Of a stretch of 64,000 nucleotides of DNA, positions 31,226 through 41,230 are shown piece by piece. Location: NCBI GenBank assembly GCA_033557465.1, contig CM066031.1, forward strand, positions 1,674,004,800 through 1,674,068,799. Reading direction: 5' to 3'. A program made the position numbers and the translations under genes. The stretch comes from Ichthyophis bannanicus. Its lineage: Eukaryota; Chordata; Amphibia; Gymnophiona; Ichthyophiidae. Under the pieces are notes generated by a model that was not told the DNA's origin, ran no database searches, and saw only the letters and a program-made list of their open reading frames with translations. Every line of letters begins with the position of its first letter. The first letter of the stretch is position 1.

Positions 31226-33067
31226 AAAAAGAAGATCGGGTTGCAATCCCAGAGGGAGTGGGGTGTCCACCGCCAGCTGCAACAGAAGCGGGAACCAGGG
31301 CTGCCTCAGCCATCTGGGGGCTACCAATATGACCGAGGCCCTGTCCCTTAGAATCTTGAACAAGGTTCGGGCCACCAGGGGCGTGGGAGGAAACGCATAC
31401 AGGAGGCCCTTGGACCATGAGATCAGGAAAGCATCCGCTGCTAATCTCGTGGGATGCGGTTGCCTGGAGCAGAACTGAGATTCACTAGAAAAAGCCTCTT
31501 CAAAAACTTATCTTTTTGTCGGAGCAGGCTGAAGGAGGGATGGTATGGAGCTCCGTCCCACACCAGACGACCAGCTTCTTTTTTTCAGTTGCGGTTCCCT
31601 ACCTACAAAACTTTTTCAACACATAACTTATTAGTATAGCATTTCTTTCATCCGTTCATAAATTCTTTCAAATCGCTGAGATTGCAGAAGTTGCTTTCAA
31701 AAGATCAATTCGGCACGACGTGCACGTTTCGGGCTAGCGCCCTGTGTCAAGTGCTCATAATTCACCTCTTAAACAGGCAACAATCCCATAAAACGCCATC
31801 ACCGCGGCTGAGGGTAAACTTCAAATGTTTAACCTCAGCCGTGGTGACGGCGTTTTTTGGGATTGCTGCCTGTTTAAGAGGTGAATTATGAGCACTTGAC
31901 ACAGAGCGCTAGCCCGAAACGTGCGCGTCGTGCCGAATTGATCTTTTGAAAGCAACTTCTGCAATCTCAGCGATTTGAAAGAATTTATGAACGGATGAAA
32001 GAAATGCTATACTAATAAGTTATGTGTTGAAAAAGTTTTGTAGGTGGGGAACCGCAACTGAAAAAAAGAAGCTGGTCGTCTGGTGTGGGATGGAGCTCCA
32101 TACCGTCCCTCCTTCGGCCTGCTCCGACACAAAGATAAGCATTTGAAGAGGTTTTTTCTAGTGAATCTTGTTACTTTTGCTATTGCTTTGTTTCACTGGA
32201 TGGGTTTGCTGTTTCTCTGGAGCAGAACTGAGGCAGCTGCCGGTTCAGGGGACTGGCAAAGAGGTCGATGGATGGAAGACCCCATTTCAGGAAAATGTTC
32301 TGAACCACCAAAGGGTGCAGTCACCATTCGTGAGGCTGTAGAACCCTGCTCAATCTGTCTGCCAGGAAATTTTTGTGGCCAGGAAGATAGATTGCCCTGA
32401 GCAGCATATTGTGTCGAAGTGCAAAAGAGCATAGGGCCTGTGCCTCCTGACACAGGAGCCTGGACCCCGTGCCCCCTTGTTTGTTCACATAGAACATCGC
32501 CACCTGGTTGTCTGTCTGCACCAAGACAGATTGGTGGGCCAGGGTGTGAGAGAAGGCTTTGAGGACTAAGCGTATCGCCCGGAGTTCCAGGAGATTGATT
32601 TGTTGCGTGGCCTCCCATGGAGACCATAGGCCCTGTGTGCACTTGTCCAGACAATGTGCACCCCAGCCCTGCAAGGAGGCATCAGTTGTGAGTACCACAG
32701 TGGAAACAGGTACCTGAAAAGGAATTCCCTGTAGAAGGTTGGGGGGGTGTAGCCACCACTGCAGGGAGTTCAGGAATGGTTTGGACACCCTTACTTTGTC
32801 TCGGAGGCTTCCTGTGGCCTGCCTCCACTGAGTTCTGAGACACCACTGTGCAGGCCTCATATTCAGGCGGGCATTGGGGGTCACATACACGGTCAATGCC
32901 ATGTGGCCCAGGAGCCTTAGACAGAGTCTGGCGGAAACCAGTGGGTTGACTAGAAACTGGCTGACCAAGTCCATAAGCCTTCCCGCTCTGTCTTCTGGCA
33001 AGTAAGCTTCTGCTTGCAAGGAGTCTAACCGTGCTCCTATGAACTCCAGGTTCTGGGAGGGGAGCAA
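31226..33067 (-). pseudogene. Element G RNase H and Dam-like domain, disrupted by the hairpin insertion
   Basis: An open frame from 33067 to 32321 carries the RT thumb (LEFIGARLDSLQAEAYLP) and a whole RNase H: LTTDASLQGWGAH, LLELRAIRLVL, VQTDNQVAMFYVNKQGG and NFLADRLSRVLQPHEW, with all four acidic residues. It stops at 32321, just before the Dam-like region. That region (DLFASPLNRQ-like text near 32260) is then cut by the 737-bp insertion and resumes at about 31460-31226. Confidence 0.8.
31480..32216. mobile_element. 737-bp insertion forming a near-perfect hairpin, 16-bp target duplication; Penelope-like?
   Basis: Flanked by the identical 16-mer CTGGAGCAGAACTGAG at 31464-31479 and 32217-32232. 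Two arms of about 335 bp (31480-31817 and 31828-32167) are inverted copies with few mismatches around a short centre near 31823. A 49-bp unpaired tail (32168-32216) lies at the right. Each arm has a GGGCGCTAGCCCGAAAC-like stretch recalling a hammerhead-ribozyme stem II with GAAA, but the CUGAUGA core is altered. The long duplication and inverted repeats suggest a Penelope-like retroelement remnant; no coding sequence is seen, so the assignment is tentative. Confidence 0.7.
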
Positions 33068-33088
33068 AAGTTGCTGAAGGAGAGAGAC

Positions 33089-33826
33089 CTACCTGATGAG
33101 CCAGTCGTCCAGGTAGGGGAAGACAAAAATACCCTGGTTTCTCAAGTAGGTTGCCACCACCGCCAGGCACTTTGTGAAGACCCGTGGGGCGGAGGTTAGG
33201 CCAAAGGGCAGTACTCGGTACTGAAAATGGTTTCCTCCTACCACGAACCTTAGGTATTTTTTGTGGTCTGGATGAATGAGGATGTGAGTGTACGCATCCT
33301 TCAGATCTAAGGAGCATAGCCAATCTCCCTGCTGGAGGTAGGGCAGCAGTGTTCCAAGAGTAAGCATCTTGAACTTTTCCTTTTCCAAGAACTTGTTGAG
33401 ATTTCTCAAGTCCAGAATGGGCCGGAGACCTCCAGTTCTCTTTGGCACAAGAAAGTACCTGGAGTAGAAGCCCTGCCCCAGCAGGTGGGGAGGTACAGGC
33501 TCCACCGTCCTGTCTTGAAGAAGACCTTGCAGTTCCTGGAGAAGGAGTTGCTGATGCAGAGTAGGCCTTGGAGGCTCCCCTGGAAAGTAGGAGGGGAGTA
33601 CCTGATTGAAATGGAGCAGATAGCCCTTCTGGACTATGCTCAGTACCCAAGCATCTCTTGTGACGGGCGGCCACTGGTGGGCAAACAGGGCCAACCGACC
33701 TCCCGTGTTGAGATGGGCCAGCAGAGGTGGAGAGGCTATGCAGTGGGAGTCAAAAACCCTCTCCCTGCTGAGTAGGAGCAGGAGCTGGAGGCTTGGGGGC
33801 TTTCTGCCTACGGAGCCCATGTCCAT
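33089..33826 (-). CDS. Element G reverse transcriptase core, open frame
   Basis: 245-residue frame: GGRLALFAHQWPPVTRDAW, then FYSRYFLVPKRTGGLRPILD, LCSLDLKDAYTHILIHPDH, LPFGLTSAPRVFTKCLAVV and catalytic YLDDWLIR at its end. A stop or frameshift just after 33089 separates it from the thumb and RNase H frame ending at 33067, so the polyprotein is interrupted once here. The polymerase aspartates are intact. Closely related to the RT of D. The N-terminal start is not certain because the frame overlaps gag. Confidence 0.83.
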   Translation of the reverse strand: MDMGSVGRKPPSLQLLLLLSRERVFDSHCIASPPLLAHLNTGGRLALFAHQWPPVTRDAWVLSIVQKGYLLHFNQVLPSYFPGEPPRPTLHQQLLLQELQGLLQDRTVEPVPPHLLGQGFYSRYFLVPKRTGGLRPILDLRNLNKFLEKEKFKMLTLGTLLPYLQQGDWLCSLDLKDAYTHILIHPDHKKYLRFVVGGNHFQYRVLPFGLTSAPRVFTKCLAVVATYLRNQGIFVFPYLDDWLIR

Positions 33827-33879
33827 GCCCCTTGGCCTGCTGACCCTGCTGGGGAGGCCTGATAGTGAGGGAGAGGTTT

Positions 33880-35604
33880 CTAGGCAGATGACTTCCTCGG
33901 GTAAAAGGTCTTTTTCCCTGAGCTCTTCTTCTTATGAGAAGGGGCAGAAGTTTTTCTGGACAACCTTGTCCTTGTCAGAGTCTCGGTCTCGAGCTCAGCG
34001 GCCTTTTCGGCCATGGGCTTGCCAAAGAGGTTTTCACCCCGGCATGGGACATCGACCAACTTGTCCTGTACCCATGGCTCGAGATCCGATGACGGTAGCC
34101 ATGCCTGGCGTCGAGCACCGATGCCGGCCGCTGCTACTTGGGCCAAAGCCTCAAAGCCATCGTAGGCCGCCAGGGAGATGAATTTGGAGCATTGCCGGAT
34201 CCCCGAGGACAAGGTCTTAAATCTCTGCAAAGGTTCCCTGGAGAGGCCAGCCGAGAACCGGGCTATTTCCTTAGCCAGGTCCCGCAAGTACATGCCCATG
34301 TACAGCTGGTAGGACTGGACACGGCAAGCAAGCATCGAGCCCTGGTAACACTTTCTGCCGATGGCATCCAGGCTTCGGGCCTCCCTACCGGGGGGCACCG
34401 CAGAGTGCATCTTCTGGCTCTTCAGATGATGCATGGCTGATTCCACAACCATAGAATGGTGCGGCAGCTGCGCCTTCTGGTACCTAGGGCTCTTTCGGAC
34501 TCGATACATGGAATCGATCCGCTTGCTCAAAACCTGCGCCGAGGCTCGTGCCTCCCACATTTGGAAGAGGAGCCGTTCCAGCATCGGAGGAACCGGCACA
34601 GTAAAGGCCTCCCTCGGGGGAGAGTCATACTGCAGGGCATCAAGCTCTTCGGCTCCTCCTCAGGATCCGCAGGAACATACAAAGCCTTGGCCATGTCCCT
34701 TACAAACTCCGAAAACCGGGTGTCTTCCGGTGGGGCTCGGACTGCGATGAGTCTGAAGGGACACACCGAGTCCGAAAGGTATCGGGGGACTCCTCGTCCT
34801 CCATCTCCCACGCAGACTCATCCGAGGAAGAGCCGAGGGGCTCCGACCGTGCGGGCTCCGATAGCACCCGCCTCGATGCCCGGGACATTGGCGTCGACGC
34901 CCTCGGTCCCGAATGGGAGGTCGAGGGGGACCGTGACCGAGTCCGGACTCGGGCCTTCATGGCTTCGACTTAGACGTCGACATCCCGGTGGTCGGGGCAG
35001 ATGCACCAGTCAAGCTGGCCATCAGCACCCGCTGCTGATCCATGAAGGCAGACAGTCTGCACTCCAAGGCTGTCAGCCTGAGTCCAAGCTCAGGAGACTC
35101 AGCAGCCACCGACTCGGGCCCCGGCGGCGCTGGGCCCGACATCGGCTACCTGGGAGGAGAGTCCTCGAGGACAACAGGACTTACGTGCTCGACGGACTAC
35201 GGCTCTATACGAGGCACCTTAGGCGGCTTCTCCAGCTCCAAAGGCCCAGGGCGGTGGTCAGGGGTCTGGGACCTGGCCCTCGAGGAACTAGGTATATCCT
35301 CTTCCTCTTATGCTCCCGACTGGGGGACCCCCTTTCAGAGGAACCCCGACGAAGCTCGGGGTCAGACTCCCGAGACGTCGAGGCCTCTGACGAGGTCTGG
35401 GCTCGTCCGGAGGCAGAGTCAGAAAAAATTCTCTCCTTCTGATGCTGCTGGCTTCTGAGTGCCTTGGTGGACATCTTTCCACATGGGACACAGACCTTGG
35501 GATCATGGTCCGGCCCCGAGGCAACGCAGGCAGCAGTCATGTGTGTCGGTAAGAGACATGAGCTTCTTACAACGATCACACTTTTTAAAACCACTGGAGG
35601 CCAT
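33880..35604 (-). pseudogene. Element G gag, frameshifted
   Basis: N-terminus at about 35604: MASSGFKKCDRCKKLMSLTD, then THDCCLRCLG, an intact-looking Cys/His motif (C-x2-C-x9-H-x-C-C-x2-C). The middle frames (35205-34527) are Ser/Arg/Pro-rich with an acidic SSDESAWEMEDEESPD segment. A long final frame (33880-34599) has LERLLFQMWEA, LPHHSMVVESAMHHLKSQKM, AAAGIGARRQAWLPSSDLEPW and PCRGENLFGKPMAEKAAE, then a Lys/Ser tail. At least two frameshifts. Confidence 0.8.
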
Positions 35605-36312
35605 CGGGGAAAAAAGGGCCCCCGCGAGGTCAAAAGACCGGCCCTCCAGGGAAAAAGAAAAAGAGCGCGACCGCGTGTCACGAAGGGCAAAAAAAAAAGA
35701 AAAAGAGAGATCGGGTCGATACCGGCATACCGAACCCAGGCGGGAAGGGGAACCGGCGTCGAACCGGACAAGAGAGAGCGAAAATCGCAGAAAAAAATCA
35801 AACATTTCCGGGTGACACGGACTCACATCCGTTGGGCTCCACGGAAAAAGAAAGACTGAGCAAGATGGCACCGTTGGGAGAAAAGGAGACCACGCATGCG
35901 TGGGTGTATTCCCAAAGGCTTTCTTAGAAAGGTGGGGAAATGCTCCACATGGGGCTCCATCAACGTTGATGTCACCCATATGTGAGGACTGACTTCCTGC
36001 TTGGTCCTGGAGAAGAGCGCGACTTCGGGCTTTTTCCGCATCGTGGATTCGACTGCCATGGAGGTGTGAGGAAGTTGGGGTCTTCTGAAACCCCGGGTCG
36101 CACTGGACCCTATACATGGCATGGAGTCTTCTACTGACAATAGGGACTGAGGTGGGTGCTTCCAACATGCAGAGAAGCAGCCGGGACAGGATGGACGGTA
36201 CCAGAACTGTAAGAGACTCCCTGGGCGGAGACTTGTACTGCAAGATGTCAAGTTCCTCCGCCCACGTCAGCAGATTGAGGGCCCGAGCCATATCCCGCGC
36301 AAATGCCAGGAA

Positions 36313-36384
36313 AGAGTAGTTATCTGTAACAGGTATTCTCCAGGGACAGCAGGAATCAGTCCTCACTTATGGGTGACGTCAGCC
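36313..36384 (-). mobile_element. Terminal fragment H of a DIRS-type element
   Basis: About 70 bp beginning AGAGTAGTTATCTGTAACAG and continuing through GGAATCAGTCCTCACTTATG to GACGTCAGC, the 3'-type ITR end of the D/F/G subfamily. Just beyond it lies LINE sequence, so the rest is missing or displaced. It interrupts gag of F. Confidence 0.65.
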
Positions 36385-36414
36385 CTACTGAAGAGGGCTT
36401 TAAACTAGATTTCT

Positions 36415-36677
36415 TGGGGATGGGTGAAGAAAGACGCCCAGGTAAATGGGGCAACATATGGAAAGCGGTGTGTATAAATGCCCTTAGCATGGGAAATAAG
36501 ATCCCAGATGTTGAAGCTATAATGGGAGGGGCTGACTTGGATTTAGTGACAGTTACAGAAACAAGGTTCACAGAAAACCATGACTGGAATGTAACTATAC
36601 CAGGCTATACTTTATTCAGAAAGGACAGGGTGGGAAGAAGGGGAGGAGTGGCACTATATGTAAAAAAATACAATTAA
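36415..36677 (+). pseudogene. LINE endonuclease fragment
   Basis: The frame reads INALSMGNKIPDVEAIMGGA, then LDLVTVTETRF, VTIPGYTLFRKDR and GRRGGVALYVKKYN, the N-terminal signature of LINE apurinic-like endonucleases (Asn near the start, TET catalytic Glu, GGVALYVK). It stops at 36677, after which coding continues only in fragments. Confidence 0.78.
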
Positions 36678-37064
36678 AGCTTTGGAACTACAGAGCTTAA
36701 AGAGAGAGAGGAAGCACTGTGGGTTAAACTAGAAAGAGGAAAAGAGAAATCTATTTGCATTGGCATGATATACAGACCTCCCTCACAGGAAGAAGAGGTG
36801 GACGGAGAGTTAATTGGAGACATACGCAGCATTGCCAGGAAAGGGGAAATGCAAGGTCATGCATTTAGGCTGCAGCAATCCAAGGGAGCAATATAGTATA
36901 GGGAGTGAAGTACATTTGTCCACTAAAGAAGAGCGGGGACATAGGCATGATTGTGTCTGATGATCTTAAAGTCGCTAATCAGGTAGAAAAGGCGACAGCA
37001 AAAGCTAGAAGGATGCGTGGGTGCATAGAGGAATGGCCAGCAGAAGAAAGGAGGTAATAGTGCA

Positions 37065-37740
37065 TCTGTATAAGTCTTTGGTGAGATCTCATTTGGAGTA
37101 TTGTGTACAATTCTGGAGACCGCATCTTCAAAAGGATATAAACAGGCTTGAGTCAGTATAGAGGGTGGCTACTAAAATGGTTAGTGGTCTTCATTATAAA
37201 GCATATGAGGACAGACTTAAGGATCTTAATATGGACACCTTAGAGCAAGAGTTCTCAACCCTGTCCTCGGGACCCACCTAGCCAGTCGGGTTTTCAGGAT
37301 AACCACAATGAATATGAATGGAGACATTTGCATATAACGGAGGCAGCATATGCAAATCTCTCTCATACATATTCATTGTGGTTATCCTGAAAACCCAACT
37401 GGCTAGGTGGGTCCCGAGGACAGGGTTGAGAACCCCTGCCTTAGAGGAAAGGTGGGATAGAGGTGATACGATTGAGACGTTTAAATACCTCCGTGGCATA
37501 AATGCACAGGAGGAGAGCCTCTTTCGACTGAAAACAAGCTCTGCTACGAGGAGACATGGGATGAGGGTGAAAGGGGATAGATTCAGAAGTGATATGCGGA
37601 AATATTTCTTTACAGAAAGAGTGATGGATCCGTGGAATAGTCTCCCAGTGAAGGAGGTAGAGATGAGGACAGTATCTGAATTCAAAGAAGCATGGGACAA
37701 ACACAGGGGATCACTAAAGGAAAAAAGGGGACTGTTGTAG
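37065..37740 (+). pseudogene. LINE reverse transcriptase C-terminal tail, split by a hAT MITE
   Basis: Text such as [20 protein letters not shown] and the YEDRLKDL segment (37075-37245) continues after the MITE as RWDRGDTIETFKYLRG, then DMRKYFFTERVMDPWNSLPV to the stop at 37738-37740. This is the conserved region after the RT palm in CR1/L2-type LINEs. Confidence 0.78.
37246..37438. mobile_element. hAT-type foldback MITE
   Basis: 193 bp with terminal repeats CAAGAGTTCTCAACCC and CAGGGGTTCTCAACCC (inverted). It is nearly palindromic throughout (arms of about 80 bp) and flanked by the perfect 8-bp duplication CCTTAGAG at 37238-37245 and 37439-37446. Confidence 0.9.
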
Positions 37741-37795
37741 TGGTTGATATGGAAGTGCAGGCCATGTGGTCTTTTTCTGTCATGTTTCTATGATT

Positions 37796-38130
37796 ACAGG
37801 TCTTGTCTTAAACTTCTAGGCCCTCTTGGTGTGAGTGAGGTGCACGGGGTGCCCTTTGTTTTGTAATACAATGTTATTGTAGTTAAGCACTTTTATATTT
37901 TCCAGTCCAACAGAAGTTTGAAAGGATTACATAAAAAGGGTCAAGAATATCTGATCATTTGTCTGGGGGCAACATAACTGAAAATTTAACAGAATGGGAT
38001 GAAAGTTGACATGTGATAGGAAAAGAGTAAAAAGGTACAGCAGGTTCAAAAATAGGCCAAATTGGACTGTGGGTTTCAGAGAAATATCTCCTCTCCCCCC
38101 CCCCCCCAAAAAAAAGTCTCAAACCGGTGC
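37796..38130. other. Unrecognised intronic sequence with poly-C tract
   Basis: No coding feature or repeat recognised, apart from a run of about 16 C near 38094-38107 followed by A. Probably intron of PABPC1 or decayed repeat. Confidence 0.4.
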
Positions 38131-39449
38131 ATTCTCCAGGAACAAGCAGGAAGTCAGTCCTCACTTATGGGTGACGTCAGCACTGATGGAGCTCACGCGG
38201 AGCAATTTCCCAGCTTTCAAAGAAAGCCTTTGGGATTGTGGTCCTCTTCCTGCCCAAAGGTGCCATCAGTCTCCCTTTTTCCACTGAGCCCTTCAGACGC
38301 ACGTCCTCGTCCCTCGGATAAAGTTTTCTTGACTTCGGGCTTTTGGCCTTTTTTTCCGGTAGCACGAGTCCTCTCTCATCCTCTCCTTCCCACTTGCTGC
38401 GGCTGTGGAATAGGGGATCCCTTTTTTTGACTCCCTTTAGTGTGTTTTCTTTCAGGCCCTTTTTCGCGCCCTTTTTTCCCCGACCGCTGGCCTTGAGGGT
38501 TTTTGACCTCACAGGAGCCCTTTTTCCCCCATGGCCACCAGTTTTAAGAAATGTAACAGATGCTCCAAAAAATATGTTGCTCACGGACAGCCACGACTGC
38601 TGTCTACAGTGTCTGACCACAACCCAGAGCTCTGCTCACTTTGTAAGAAAATGTCCGCTAAGGCATTGCTAAGCCTTAAGCAGAAGTCCGATGACATTTT
38701 CTGCAAGGTAGCCCCGGGATCCCCGGTGGTACTTCGCCCTACCAATCCACCGCTGGCGGGGTCCCACGCAGTGACCCTGCGCCCAAGCGTCACTCTGATC
38801 AGGGTTCGCCCAAGATGGTACGGCGAAAGAAGACGACATCAAAGTCGCTGTCGGGGACGCCAGATAAGCGCTCGCGTTCGTTCCCTTAGCCCTCCCCGGC
38901 ATTTCCAAGGGTCAGACAAGTAGCGGCCTCGAAAGGTATCTCATAAGGACATGGAGGCCTCCGGCAATGGCGCCTGTTCTCCTGAGGACCCCCCCTCTCC
39001 TCCTCAACGCCAGACCCGATAAGGGACCCACTCCTGAGTGTGAGTCCCGTATGCTGGCACTGGAGCGCAGCGTTTCTGCCTTCCTCACTGCCCAGCAGGT
39101 GCTTTTGCCCAACACGGCTGGCTTGTTTCCCGAGACTGAGGGTCACCCGACTGGAGTCCCAAAAACTGCCTTGGAAACCCCCCGAGAGCCTCGGGCCTCG
39201 TGAGAGTCCTTGGCACCGGTCTCGCTCGCCGTCCCGTTTCTCTGGGTCGAGATCTTCCAGAGCCAGTACCTCTGGCTCCAAGCAGGCCTCGGCCATACGG
39301 AGCGGGGACCACCTGACTCCGTCCTTCTTGGACTTCTCGGGCTGGAAATCGGACGGGTACACGTCCCCGGAGACCCACGCCCATAGGGATCTCCTCTCTG
39401 ACCCATCCCTGCCAACCTTGCAGAGGCAGTCGCCTCTCGAGGACACACC
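38131..39449 (+). mobile_element. DIRS-type element I, 5' fragment, plus strand
   Basis: It starts with the 5'-type terminus (ATTCTCCAGGAACAAGCAGG) of the D/F/G subfamily, followed by ITR, leader and a decayed gag. Gag ends where element J begins at 39450. No RT or YR follows. With J, it is the only DIRS sequence here in the plus orientation, antisense to PABPC1. Confidence 0.78.
38531..39449 (+). pseudogene. Element I gag, 5' part, frameshifted
   Basis: MATSFKKCNRCSKKYVAHGQ opens a degenerate form of the Cys/His motif: the TDTHDCC segment has shifted frame to HGQPRLLST. CSLCKKMSAKALLSLKQK follows. Later frames (38967-39440) keep ALERSVSAFL and PLQRQSPLEDTP, matching the middle of D and G Gag. 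It ends at the insertion of J. Confidence 0.75.
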
Positions 39450-39740
39450 TTTCTCCAGGAACAAGCAGGAAGTCAGTCCTCACTTATGGGTGACGTCGGC
39501 ACCGACGGAGCCCGCGCGGAGCAATTCCCCAGCTTTCAAAGAAAGCCTTTGGGATTGCTGCCATGCATGTGTGGTCCTCTTCCTGCCCAAAGGTGCCATC
39601 TTGCTCAGTCTCCCTTTTTCCGCAGAGCCCTTCGAACGCATGTCCTCGTCCCTTGGAAAAGCATTTCTTTTTCAGCCTCTGGCCTGCTATTTTACCGGTT
39701 GCACTGGTCCCCTACCCGTCCCCTCCTGCTCCTTTTCATT
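39450..39740 (+). mobile_element. DIRS-type element J, 5' ITR and leader only, plus strand
   Basis: TTCTCCAGGAACAAGCAGGA followed by a full D/F/G-type ITR containing GTCGGCACCGACGG and the GTGCCATCTTGCTCAGTCTC stretch. Similarity to I stops near 39740, before the gag start. It interrupts gag of I directly after the codons for SPLEDTP. The rest of both elements is absent. Confidence 0.75.
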
Positions 39741-40035
39741 CTGAACATGTAGGGGTTACCCAGGCTTCTTGCTTCACTGTGAACTAATACGTTTGCATGA
39801 AAAGTTTCACACTTTCATTGAGGTTCAGAAATATCTGCATAGGCAGATGAGGAGCAGGAACACTAAATCTTTCACATGTAGAGCTTGATTTGTTAGGACT
39901 TTTTCCTCTATTCTGTGTCTATGGGGGAAAGTGATGAGTAAATCAGGCCCAAATTCTTATTTTCAGCTTTATTGATCCAATACTTTTGGTGAGCATTAAT
40001 GTAATAGAAAAATAGTTGCAGAAAAATCTACTCAC
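39741..40035 (-). other. PABPC1 intron sequence below the downstream exon
   Basis: Unique-looking, AT-moderate sequence without recognised repeats. It adjoins the splice donor at 40035-40030 (GTGAGT on the minus strand). The next PABPC1 coding exon was searched for here and further down to position 1 and not recognised. Confidence 0.6.
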
Positions 40036-40166
40036 CTTGGAGCGAAGAGACTCTGGAGACTCAAGCATATGGAGCAGCTCTGAATTGTCAATTTCCAGCA
40101 ACATGCCAGTTATTTTACCTGCTAAAGTTGGGTGCATGGCTTGAATAAGAGGAAAGAGTCGCTCAC
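40036..40166 (-). CDS. PABPC1: PABPC1 exon encoding most of the MLLE domain
   Basis: 131 bp between a splice acceptor (TTGTAG, plus-strand 40167-40172) and donor GTGAGT (40035-40030). It encodes 43 codons after completing a split Gly codon: [20 protein letters not shown], then [20 protein letters not shown] and RSK. This is the C-terminal MLLE (PABC) domain of cytoplasmic poly(A)-binding protein 1, which binds PAM2 peptides of translation and decay factors (for example PAIP1/2, eRF3, TOB). The AMHPTLAGK wording favours PABPC1 over PABPC4. The sequence appears under full constraint despite flanking transposons. It ends at a codon boundary, so the next intron is phase 0. Confidence 0.96.
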
Positions 40167-41230
40167 CTACAAGCATAACAACAAAAAAAAACAACCTTAA
40201 AAGGCAGTACTATTCTCAGATGACAAACACTAATAATGGTATGAAAGGGCAAATATTTAGATTCCTATGTAAGTCAGTGTCTTACTGTGCTCCCAGAACC
40301 ATATCAAGCTAGAATGTGCTCTGTGCGACTAACGAATCTGGTGCCCCCCCCCCCTCCACCCAGCCACGTTCAGTAATTCATTCTTTTTGAACTTCCTGGA
40401 AGCCCAGTGATATCAGTGTCCCCCCTTCTGTGCTTGTGCCGTGCAGCTGCACTGCTCAGACAGCCCTTGGTACAGCCCTGTATTCTCCCATAGTCTGCTT
40501 TCAAAATCTCTCATCAACAAATCAGCCTTTGAACCAGAACCAGCTATCAAGCTACTACTAGGCAACTGCACTGCCAGCCAGTAGCTTAAAGCTCCTGTTT
40601 GGTTTCTCTGAATTGTCTGAAAGGAGCTCCCCCACCCCTTGCAGAAATAAAGAAAGTGAACCTGCGGAGAGTTGTCAAGACATTCTTTTTAGATTAGGGG
40701 AATAAATTGCTGAAAGGGGGAGACAAAAATTAAGGCTATGGGAAGCAGACAGACCACAAAGGGTTGCTGAGGGAGGGGAACAAGACAGAAGGCACTAGCC
40801 ATTGACATATTACTATTAATTACTATTGGTAGTTCTCTGTGAACTCTATATTAAATTAGCTTCCTAAAATAACTTTAAATAGTAAAAATCTTGACAAAAC
40901 AAATTTTCTTTTAATTTAGAAGCCAGGAACTGAGAGCTCTCTCTCCTCCCCTCAGCTTTCTCCACCATGGTTGGAAGGGATTGGTAAGAGACCCCCTCCC
41001 CCTTTCAAGGTCTATGATATTTGATATTTCCTTTTAAGAGTTTATTTTACTAAAGTTTTCGAGGACGAGACAGTGAATTTGTCTATCCCCCCGGTACTTG
41101 AGTCAAATCCTGAATTCACCAACGTCTGTGGGTTTGGTGGTCCTATGGATTCTCTTTGCTCTGCATTTCTTCCCTTTTCTGTGGGGAAGATAGGTGAGTG
41201 AGTGTAGTTCCCATCTATGGAGAACCGGAG
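40167..41230 (-). other. PABPC1 intron between exons, proximal unique part
   Basis: No gene or recognisable transposon; a short poly-C run near 40345 and a pyrimidine-rich patch near 40950-41010. It ends where element K starts. Confidence 0.55.

Larger units (their letters stand above)
29617..36014 (-). mobile_element. DIRS-type retrotransposon G, complete, nested in gag of F, carrying a hairpin insertion
   Basis: 6.4 kb, or about 5.65 kb without the 31480-32216 insertion. The 3' ITR, ICR, YR, Dam-like, RNase H, RT, gag and 5' ITR are all in order. The left end is AAGTAGTTACTCACCTG; the right end is CTGCTTGGTCCTGGAGAA. F gag rejoins across it with an overlapping AA only. YR has one frameshift and RT is open over its core. 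Confidence 0.88.
26054..36314 (-). mobile_element. DIRS-type retrotransposon F, split by G, both ends incomplete
   Basis: It begins within an ICR-type sequence (CTTTCTCCAGGAACAAGCAG at about 26060), followed by post-ICR spacer, YR, Dam-like, RNase H, RT and the C-terminal part of gag to 29616. After G it continues with the middle of gag (36015-36314) and stops where another DIRS end begins. F therefore lacks its 3' ITR in the window and its 5' third. The gag text across G rejoins without a duplication. Confidence 0.8.
36385..37795 (+). mobile_element. Internally deleted non-LTR retrotransposon (CR1/L2-like LINE)
   Basis: Two coding remnants flank a deletion near 36820-36860: an apurinic-type endonuclease N-terminus (to 36677) and the RT C-terminal tail (37065-37740). 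The stretch up to about 37795 is 3' untranslated. No intact frame, no polymerase catalytic segment. A hAT MITE is inserted at 37246-37438. Clade assignment by motif only. Confidence 0.75.

Noticed and set aside
35503..36366. A 287-residue minus-strand ORF that looks like one protein
   Set aside because: It runs from H/F gag through the element junction at 36014 into the ITR, leader and Gag start of G. The fusion is a chance open frame across a nested insertion, not a gene.
1..39740. Final PABPC1 coding exon (the segment after RSK) within the window
   Set aside because: I looked for codons of the conserved C-terminal tail on the minus strand and did not recognise them; the exon probably lies left of the window, though a visual search could miss it.
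39040..39744. A 234-residue plus-strand ORF
   Set aside because: It joins out-of-frame gag sequence of element I to the ITR of J (the SRNKQEVSPHLW text is ITR DNA read as protein). The same text recurs at many ITRs.
40036..40166. Processed pseudogene of PABPC1
   Set aside because: The two coding pieces are separated by an intron with correct acceptor and donor sites and unspoiled codons, which a processed copy would lack.
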